A stretch of 27,381 bases of DNA from a virus. Below the pieces are notes generated by a model. That model was not told the DNA's origin. It saw only the letters and a list, made by a program, of their open reading frames with translations, and ran no database searches. Positions 23,050 through 27,381 of the stretch are shown here, piece by piece. Within the stretch, counting starts at the first letter, position 1. Each line of letters opens with the position of its first letter. The position numbers and the translations under genes are program-made. The stretch is taken from positions 1-27,381 of IMG/VR virus record IMGVR_UViG_3300042914_001547, one strand, 5' to 3'.

Positions 23050-23441
23050 TGGGGCAATATGAAGGAATAAAAACCATGCTTAATGTGATGGATCAGTATG
23101 AAGAAATAAAAGCCATGCTTAACGCGCATCTTGCTGACTTTTACAAAGCATATGTTGCATGGCTTGACGCCGGCGCGATTGTGATGACCTATCAACCGGG
23201 CAACAAGGCATTCACACGTGAATATGGCTTGTGTGCTAACCTTTCAATCTGGACAGAAAACAAAAACTTTTCTGAGCAGTTGTGTGCTGCTTTAGACACT
23301 GCATTAGAGATGCAGTTTATTCTGGATGGATTAGACAAACTCTATCCATTTGGTGACAAGCAGCTTTATGTAAGGGAATGTGAAAAAAGAACACAACACT
23401 TAAATCCAAAGCGTGTTGCTTGGGTAAGGGGGAAAGTGTAA
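23049..23441 (+). CDS. GLC-YPF family paralogue 2, with tandemly duplicated N-terminus (130 aa)
   Basis: The start at 23049 overlaps the preceding stop (TGATG) with AAGGAG upstream. It carries LADFYKAYVAWLDAGA, FTREYGLCANL, GLDKLYPFG, YVRECEKR and HLNPKRVAWVRGKV, the full family pattern. The first 25 residues are a 13-residue unit repeated: QYEGIKTMLN then QYEEIKAMLN. The DNA shows a 39-nt tandem duplication (from 23055 and 23094; 26 of 29 bases identical). The family core would begin near MLNAHLADFY, so the extra repeat may be recent and could alter the start or add a helix. Function unknown. Confidence 0.75.
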   Translation: MGQYEGIKTMLNVMDQYEEIKAMLNAHLADFYKAYVAWLDAGAIVMTYQPGNKAFTREYGLCANLSIWTENKNFSEQLCAALDTALEMQFILDGLDKLYPFGDKQLYVRECEKRTQHLNPKRVAWVRGKV

Positions 23442-23761
23442 TGTCACCACAGTTGTATGGATTTTATTTGGGCTATCTCGCCTGGATAAACGATGGTGCG
23501 CCAGAGCATGATGTTTTCACACGACACAATGGATTGTGTGACAACTATCGTGATTACTTTCGCAGTTTGTATCGTGATCGTGATGCGTCTGGTGATTTAT
23601 CAGAAATGGTGCAATCATTCAGGAATGCAGGACTCAATCGCTTGTATCCCTTCAATTTTGGATCACCATACGCATTCAGTGAAGAATGTAATAAGGGATA
23701 TGCGCATCTAAATCCACAACGCATTGCGTGGGTAAGGAAGAAAGTAGCAGATGGCAGCTAA
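23441..23761 (+). CDS. GLC-YPF family paralogue 3 (106 aa)
   Basis: The start at 23441 shares a base with the preceding stop (TAATG), behind a GGGGGAAAG site. The pattern is YGFYLGYLAWINDGAPE, FTRHNGLCDNY, GLNRLYPF, YAFSEECNKGY and HLNPQRIAWVRKKV. It is closest in its C-terminus to paralogue 2 (HLNPxRxAWVRxKV), so these two neighbours likely arose by tandem duplication. No catalytic site or membrane segment is visible. It overlaps the next gene by 11 bases. Confidence 0.75.
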   Translation: MSPQLYGFYLGYLAWINDGAPEHDVFTRHNGLCDNYRDYFRSLYRDRDASGDLSEMVQSFRNAGLNRLYPFNFGSPYAFSEECNKGYAHLNPQRIAWVRKKVADGS

Positions 23762-23969
23762 CAACAAACGCGGCTATGTAGCGAAGGGCTATCGCTACAA
23801 AAAGGCAGATAGCTTTGTCAAGACTGTCATACTGCTAGACCCTGAGACATTCGCTCAAGTGCAAGAACGCGCGCTCAAAGCTAACACTAGCTTTGCAGCG
23901 CAAGTGCGTGAGTTACTTGAGATTGGCTTGGAAACAGTCAGCATTGATGAAAGGAATGTGAAATGGTAA
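23751..23969 (+). CDS. Ribbon-helix-helix DNA-binding protein
   Basis: This 72-aa protein has a basic N-terminal arm (NNKRGYVAKGYRYKKADSF), a strand KTVILLD (24-30) and helix A PETFAQVQERALKA. Helix B follows as SFAAQVRELLEIGLE, the standard Arc/CopG/MetJ ribbon-helix-helix layout. Such dimers insert a beta-ribbon in the DNA major groove and usually repress promoters. It overlaps the preceding gene by 11 bases and the next by 7. Candidate targets are the palindromes at 20462 and 4639, but that link is inference. Confidence 0.75.
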   Translation: MAANNKRGYVAKGYRYKKADSFVKTVILLDPETFAQVQERALKANTSFAAQVRELLEIGLETVSIDERNVKW

Positions 23970-24364
23970 CGGATCAAAAGCTGATATACATGGTGTTCGC
24001 AATAGAAGAATACTACCCTAGTGGTGGTATGAGTGATTGCGTTGGTGTGCGTCACACAATGGAAGAAGCAGTGCAATGTGCTGATACTATTCGCAGCCAT
24101 GGCAGTGTGGAAATATGGTCAATGAATATGCAAACACTTGAATACCAATGTGAAGAATATGAAAGACCCCCACGACCTGCACCAACACCCGAACTTCTGG
24201 AAGTATCAGCAAAAATGAAGCAACGCTTGGTGGATAATGTTGCAAAATCTAATCCACTTGTTGCACATTCACTTCGCTTTGCTACAACAAGTAAGCAGTA
24301 CGGAAAACTGAATGCAACAGCAGCATTCATTAGCAGTGGAATAAAGCCAGATGCAAAAGAGTAA
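23963..24364 (+). CDS. Unknown early protein (133 aa)
   Basis: The start at 23963 follows AAGGA and overlaps the preceding stop. An N-terminal compact domain (IYMVFAIEEYYPSGGMSDCVGVRHTMEEAVQCADTI) with a strand-helix alternation is followed by a Pro-rich linker (ERPPRPAPTPELLE). A helical, Lys/Ala/Asn-rich end follows. The family is not recognised. The first domain has the length of a small phage nucleotide- or protein-binding fold, but I will not assign it. It overlaps the next gene by 14 bases. Confidence 0.6.
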   Translation: MVTDQKLIYMVFAIEEYYPSGGMSDCVGVRHTMEEAVQCADTIRSHGSVEIWSMNMQTLEYQCEEYERPPRPAPTPELLEVSAKMKQRLVDNVAKSNPLVAHSLRFATTSKQYGKLNATAAFISSGIKPDAKE

Positions 24365-24590
24365 TAACAAATGGATCGAAGGCCCAAAGAAATGGGCTAT
24401 TCGATCAGTAAATGGTGGACCATTTACTGAGTATCCCACACGCACCATGGCACGAGCAGCAGCAAAGCATCGAAGTCGCTTCGATGATTGCGCATATGAA
24501 GTTTTGCGTCGAGACAAAATGCCAAATGGTATCTGGCATTGTGTGGAAACGCATGACTTTCACAAACACCTTCGCAACGCAATGAAATGA
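24351..24590 (+). CDS. Unknown small basic protein (79 aa)
   Basis: The start at 24351 overlaps the preceding gene by 14 bases and has only a weak site. The protein is basic and aromatic (KWIEGPKKWAIRSVNGGPFTEYPTRTMARAAAKHRSRF) with HCVETHDFHKHLRNAMK at the end. The early part resembles small nucleic-acid-binding or phage early proteins only in charge. There is no known domain. Confidence 0.55.
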   Translation: MQKSNNKWIEGPKKWAIRSVNGGPFTEYPTRTMARAAAKHRSRFDDCAYEVLRRDKMPNGIWHCVETHDFHKHLRNAMK

Positions 24591-24603
24591 GGAGAACAAT
24601 CCA

Positions 24604-24969
24604 ATGTATGCACAAACACAGCATGCGCCAATCATAGGCGTAAGCATCAATAACTTTCGCAGCACATACATCAAAGGCCCTGTTACGGTGCTGCGTAAGG
24701 ATTATGCCAACCGCCGCATAGCACTGGCGCTTGTCACACCAAAGTCAGCACGTGCAATGATGCCAGATGTGCTGGCTGTTGCTACTGTCAATGTTCCTGC
24801 ATACAATCCTGTCGGCACATACGATGTGCTGATTAAGAATTGGAGTGAGAACGAAGGCATCGCTGATGAATTGGTGAAGCATGGCATCATCAAACCAGCG
24901 CACAAGACATTTCGCACAGGTAGCTTTGATGCTAAAGTTACCGTGCATGAATTGCTGCAACTGCGATAG
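24604..24969 (+). CDS. Unknown early protein (121 aa)
   Basis: The start follows AGGAG nine bases upstream. The protein alternates strands and helices (APIIGVSINNF, GPVTVLRKDY, RRIALALVT, PDVLAVATVNVPAYNPVGTYDVLIKNWSENEG) and ends with a basic segment and KVTVHELLQL. This order suits a compact alpha/beta fold. No motif recognised. It lies between two members of the operon and is followed at 15 bases by paralogue 4. Confidence 0.6.
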   Translation: MYAQTQHAPIIGVSINNFRSTYIKGPVTVLRKDYANRRIALALVTPKSARAMMPDVLAVATVNVPAYNPVGTYDVLIKNWSENEGIADELVKHGIIKPAHKTFRTGSFDAKVTVHELLQLR

Positions 24970-24983
24970 AAGGAAACACCGCA

Positions 24984-25478
24984 ATGGAATTGAAACTCAT
25001 TGACTTCTACAAGTCATACTTCGATTGGCTTAGTGGGGGTGCGCCTGACAAGTGGCACAATTCACGTGACATTGGATTGTGCACTGCCATTGATGCATTC
25101 GTGTATAAGCTGTCATTCCTTGGAAAAAACTGGTTCGACAAGGATGACAGAAAAGCAGTGCTTTTACTGCGAGAGAAAGATGAAAAGGTGCTTGATGCAT
25201 ACAATCGGTTTCCTGGTAGAGCTGTGCGCATGTGCACAGAAATGCGCGAGCAGTTTGAAGATGCAGGACTTGATCCTGTTTATCCATTCGGCGGTGCTGT
25301 GCGTTATGATACTGAGGCAAAGCGCAAACAAATGCATGAGAATAAGATGCGCATTCGCTGGATAAATGCGAGACTGAACAACGAGAAGTTGGGAACCTTC
25401 ATTGAGTTGCATTGCCGTGACTTGACGAAGGAAGGTTACTATATCTCAACACTCGATGATGCACCAGGAGAAATGTGA
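24984..25478 (+). CDS. GLC-YPF family paralogue 4, longer variant (164 aa)
   Basis: The start at 24984 follows AAGGAAA. It shows the family pattern: IDFYKSYFDWLSGGAPD, SRDIGLCTAI, GLDPVYPFG, YDTEAKRKQMHENKMRIRWINARL. Relative to the other three it has an insertion of about 35 residues in the middle (NWFDKDDRKAVLLLREKDEK region). It also has a C-terminal tail of about 30 residues. It is separated from the other copies by four genes, so it is the most diverged. Its stop overlaps the next start (TGATG). Confidence 0.7.
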   Translation: MELKLIDFYKSYFDWLSGGAPDKWHNSRDIGLCTAIDAFVYKLSFLGKNWFDKDDRKAVLLLREKDEKVLDAYNRFPGRAVRMCTEMREQFEDAGLDPVYPFGGAVRYDTEAKRKQMHENKMRIRWINARLNNEKLGTFIELHCRDLTKEGYYISTLDDAPGEM

Positions 25479-25675
25479 TGAAAGGATTTGTGCAGGTTGC
25501 TTGTGTGTTCTTTGCGCCCGTTGCATTCCTAGCTTATTGCTATGGATTGTATAAGGCACTGATGTGGATGTTTGATTTTGCATCTAATGCAACTGGCATT
25601 GGACTTACATTGTCAATTGTATTGGTGCAAGTAATCGCTGTCTTTTCAGCAACACCAGTCACCCATGAAGAATGA
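25478..25675 (+). CDS. Small two-span membrane protein (65 aa)
   Basis: The ATG at 25478 overlaps the preceding stop (TGATG) with AGGAG seven bases upstream; GTG at 25475 is the alternative. Two hydrophobic spans are apparent: about residues 5-28 (FVQVACVFFAPVAFLAYCYG) and 41-58 (GIGLTLSIVLVQVIAVFSAT). It is probably an inner-membrane protein of the early set. Function unknown. It overlaps the next small gene by 11 bases. Confidence 0.65.
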   Translation: MKGFVQVACVFFAPVAFLAYCYGLYKALMWMFDFASNATGIGLTLSIVLVQVIAVFSATPVTHEE

Positions 25676-25811
25676 TGCGTCGGTCGGCTTCTACCCGACA
25701 CAAGAGAAGCCACATGTGTCATTGACACACCGCGAGATTACACTGTTAATCTCGATCTGCATAGCAATAGGCATGTCAATTGCTGCATTCGTTGCAGCAA
25801 TCTTGACATAA
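25665..25811 (+). CDS. Small single-span membrane protein (48 aa)
   Basis: A 48-codon frame starts at 25665 (MKNDASVGFYPTQEKPHVSL) and ends at 25811. It has a polar N-terminus and one hydrophobic helix near residues 25-47 (ITLLISICIAIGMSIAAFVA). It overlaps the previous gene by 11 bases in another frame and has no clear ribosome-binding site, so coupling is needed. Its codons ATC TTG ACA TAA contain the -35 box of the next promoter. A real small membrane gene is likely but unproven. Confidence 0.5.
   Translation: MKNDASVGFYPTQEKPHVSLTHREITLLISICIAIGMSIAAFVAAILT
25733..25754 (+). repeat. Hairpin inside the 48-aa gene
   Basis: CGAGATTA and TAATCTCG form a perfect 8-bp stem around CACTGT. No T tract follows, so a terminator is unlikely. 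A TTGACA at 25722 overlaps its start. Confidence 0.35.
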
Positions 25812-25831
25812 GAATATAGCTATGCTATAAT
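25803..25831 (+). promoter_or_regulatory. Near-consensus sigma70 promoter with dyad
   Basis: TTGACA (25803-25808) and TATAAT (25826-25831) are perfect hexamers 17 bp apart. A near-palindrome, AAGAATATAGC and GCTATAATTCTT around TAT (25810-25835), covers the spacer and -10, a typical operator placement. Confidence 0.9.
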
Positions 25832-25867
25832 TCTTACACTGAACAAACGCAAGAAGGAAACAGCAAC

Positions 25868-26314
25868 ATGTCAACTGAAACTCACCTTGAACAGTTGGAT
25901 TTGCGCAGCAATCCAACAGTGCATGTCAGCATTGCAATGCGTGATGGAGAAGCGCAGCGCAATCTCACACCAGACGAATACAACAGCATCATGCGCCGCG
26001 CATTCTCTGATGTGCCACATGAACACATTGCGCAGACATATGCCAATGGCTTCCTTGTTCCATTGGAAAAGTTGCAGGTAGTCATGTTACATATTGGTGT
26101 GACATGGGCTGCTTACTTCAAGAAGATGAGTGTTGTTCCGGTGTACAGCATTGAATTGCTATTCAATACAACACCACGCACACGCGGCTTGATGATCATG
26201 CTGCTGCCTGCTTATGCATATCCTGGTATGTCAGACAAGAACAAAGCATCACACATGCTGGACTGGCTTGACAACATGATCAGTGACTTGTCCAAACGCG
26301 CAATCAAGGAGTGA
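25868..26314 (+). CDS. Unknown early protein (148 aa)
   Basis: It is the first gene after the 25803 promoter; the start follows AAGAAGGAAAC. The N-terminus is polar (THLEQLDLRSNPTVHVSI), then NLTPDEYNSIMRRAFSDVPHEHIAQTY. A more hydrophobic centre (LQVVMLHIGVTWAAYFKKMSVVPVYSIELLF) and a helical C-terminus follow. I recognise no motif. Being under the strongest promoter of the right arm suggests abundant early expression. Confidence 0.65.
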   Translation: MSTETHLEQLDLRSNPTVHVSIAMRDGEAQRNLTPDEYNSIMRRAFSDVPHEHIAQTYANGFLVPLEKLQVVMLHIGVTWAAYFKKMSVVPVYSIELLFNTTPRTRGLMIMLLPAYAYPGMSDKNKASHMLDWLDNMISDLSKRAIKE

Positions 26315-26321
26315 CATTGCA

Positions 26322-26774
26322 ATGGATGAACGCTCACCACCTGAACATGCCAATGTAACCATGCCAATATGTATGTGGTGTGGGCAAGAGCATGGCTCCA
26401 TAATTATTGGCAAACGTCTTGTGCGCGAAGCTGACAAATGGCCACGCAATGTGGTCTTTGATGCAGAACCATGCACTAGCTGCCAAGAAAAGATGGCACA
26501 AGGCATCACTGCAATTGAAGTAACTGATGTGGAAAGACAAAGCAATGGCTTTGAAATAAACCCAGGTTACTACATGACAGGCAGATGGGCAGTGCTTACT
26601 GAGGAAGGCTACAATCAATGGCATGATTGGTTCAAAGTACAGTTGCCACCTGCTGCACTGGAAAAGCAAGAGCAGTTGCATGCTCACTGCCTCAAGGTGC
26701 GCAAGTTTCTTTGTGTCAAAGCAATGTATGAAGCCATCAATCCTACATTGATCAATGACAGAACCGCCTCGTAG
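26322..26774 (+). CDS. Zinc-ribbon protein (150 aa)
   Basis: The start at 26322 (MDERSPPEHANV) follows AGGAG; an earlier in-frame ATG at 26283 overlaps the previous gene. Two CxxC knuckles, PICMWCGQ (Cys17, Cys20) and PCTSCQEK (Cys51, Cys54), form a probable zinc ribbon. The spacer between them is KRLVREADKWPRNVVFDAE. The rest has NPGYYMTGRWAVLTEEGYNQWHDWF and a helical end. Zinc ribbons often bind nucleic acid or protein partners in phage regulation. The exact role is unknown. Confidence 0.65.
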   Translation: MDERSPPEHANVTMPICMWCGQEHGSIIIGKRLVREADKWPRNVVFDAEPCTSCQEKMAQGITAIEVTDVERQSNGFEINPGYYMTGRWAVLTEEGYNQWHDWFKVQLPPAALEKQEQLHAHCLKVRKFLCVKAMYEAINPTLINDRTAS

Positions 26775-26964
26775 CTTTCCACTGCAACCGACACGTGAAT
26801 TACATACGCGCCGTGTTGCAGATGGCTGGCTGGTGTGGTTGTATGGTTCACCATACACCAAGCACCATACGTATCTATACTTGCGCGATAATGGATCAAT
26901 CGAGCGAGTAACCGAAAGCATTGACGGTGAGTTATCAGTGCTACGCATTACAACCCAAACATGA
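26755..26964 (+). CDS. Unknown small protein (69 aa)
   Basis: The start at 26755 overlaps the zinc-ribbon gene by 20 bases. The protein is beta-rich and basic in its N-terminal half (LHTRRVADGWLVWLYGSPYTKHH), with RDNGSIERVTESIDGELSVLRI later. The strand-rich pattern suits a small domain, but I do not recognise one. No strong ribosome-binding site; coupling to the preceding gene is likely. Confidence 0.55.
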   Translation: MTEPPRSFPLQPTRELHTRRVADGWLVWLYGSPYTKHHTYLYLRDNGSIERVTESIDGELSVLRITTQT

Positions 26965-26975
26965 AGGAGAGTATC

Positions 26976-27284
26976 ATGACTAAGCATTGCCTAACTCGCA
27001 TAGGTATTGATGTGTTTGTCAACTTCTATGAAGTTGCATCAGTCGAAAGCCAAGGCGACAACGATGTGTTGATCGTTCTCAAGAATGGCCACAAGATTGA
27101 AGTGTCCGACACAACACCGGCATCAGTCAACTTTTGTTTGGCATCACACATTGCATATGTGAACCATGCAACCAATGATGTTGGTGCGTATGGTGAAACA
27201 TCATATCGTTCTGCAATGAACGATGGCTATGATGATTTGCGCGCAAGGGATGGTCATTCTTTCCGCGCTGGATTGCGGTGGTAA
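26976..27284 (+). CDS. Unknown early protein (102 aa)
   Basis: The start at 26976 (MTKHCLTRIGIDVFVNFYE) follows AAGGAGAG; an ATG at 26961 is rejected for lack of a site. The first half has a strand-rich pattern (VFVNFYEVASVESQGDNDVLIVLKNGHKIEVSD), like a small beta-barrel or PH-like fold, and the rest is polar. No family recognised. The stop is followed at once by the next ATG (27285). Confidence 0.6.
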   Translation: MTKHCLTRIGIDVFVNFYEVASVESQGDNDVLIVLKNGHKIEVSDTTPASVNFCLASHIAYVNHATNDVGAYGETSYRSAMNDGYDDLRARDGHSFRAGLRW

Positions 27285-27381
27285 ATGTCTCTGTTGTGGG
27301 ATAATTACGCACAGCTATGGCTGCTTGTAGTGCAAACGCTCGTGTTGTGTGGGCAGTGGTATCTGCTCACACTAATTCGTG
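27285..27381 (+). CDS. Partial small membrane-type protein
   Basis: An ATG immediately after the preceding stop opens 32 codons to the right edge: MSLLWDNYAQLWLLVVQ, then TLVLCGQWYLLTLIR. Hydrophobic residues dominate, suggesting a membrane span. It is truncated by the window edge, so length and function are unknown. Confidence 0.45.
   Translation, partial: MSLLWDNYAQLWLLVVQTLVLCGQWYLLTLIR

Noticed and set aside
25722-25750. TTGACA with GTTAAT as another promoter
   Set aside because: The -10 match is weak, and the much better promoter at 25803 lies just downstream.
1-27381. CRISPR arrays, tRNA genes, insertion sequences and diversity-generating retroelement
   Set aside because: I saw no regularly spaced direct repeats, no cloverleaf tRNA, no transposase, no reverse transcriptase and no template/variable repeat pair near the spike gene.

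Overview
The window is a segment of a tailed double-stranded DNA bacteriophage, most likely a podovirus-type phage of a Gram-negative bacterium. The evidence is one compact minus-strand block with small and large terminase, portal, scaffold, major capsid, short-tail adaptor and stabilisation proteins, a beta-helix tail spike and large Ala/Gln/Arg-rich ejection-type proteins, with no tape measure, sheath or tail-tube genes. No integrase, ParA/ParB, polymerase or tRNA gene is visible. The host cannot be named from the sequence.

Left arm (about 1-19814, all minus strand, read right to left): two accessory virion or morphogenesis genes, TerS, a structural protein of unknown role, an M15-peptidase endolysin, a tiny two-helix holin-like protein, TerL, portal, scaffold, major capsid and two head proteins. 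A terminator-like hairpin follows (about 9469-9504). Then come a tail adaptor, a P22 gp10-like stabilisation protein, a tail spike and a single-span membrane protein. A near-consensus sigma70 promoter (4651-4678) abutting a 12-bp palindrome starts the last unit: a GNAT acetyltransferase and four internal-virion-type proteins, the last running off the left edge. Genes are tightly coupled by TAATG or ATGA junctions.

The divergent control region (about 19815-20578) has no convincing gene. It holds a candidate late promoter on minus, a GC-clamped hairpin in the late leader, several G/C-tract and TGCAT-type repeats, a perfect 16-bp match to the bacterial chromosomal parS consensus (TGTTTCACGTGAAACA, 20372-20387), and an early promoter whose start site lies in a 17-bp palindrome. 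Half of this palindrome recurs next to the late promoter.

Right arm (20579-27381, plus strand): early-type small genes in at least four promoter-led units (promoters at 20427, 21886, 22628 and 25803). Two clear rho-independent terminators separate the first units. Products include an Ala-rich coiled-coil protein, four diverged paralogues sharing a GLC...YPF...W-V-R signature, a ribbon-helix-helix DNA-binding protein, a zinc-ribbon protein and several small membrane proteins. Most have no recognisable function. A second, half-conserved parS-like site sits just upstream of the 21886 promoter. The parS sites at early promoters and the expanded paralogue family are the two most unusual aspects of the window.
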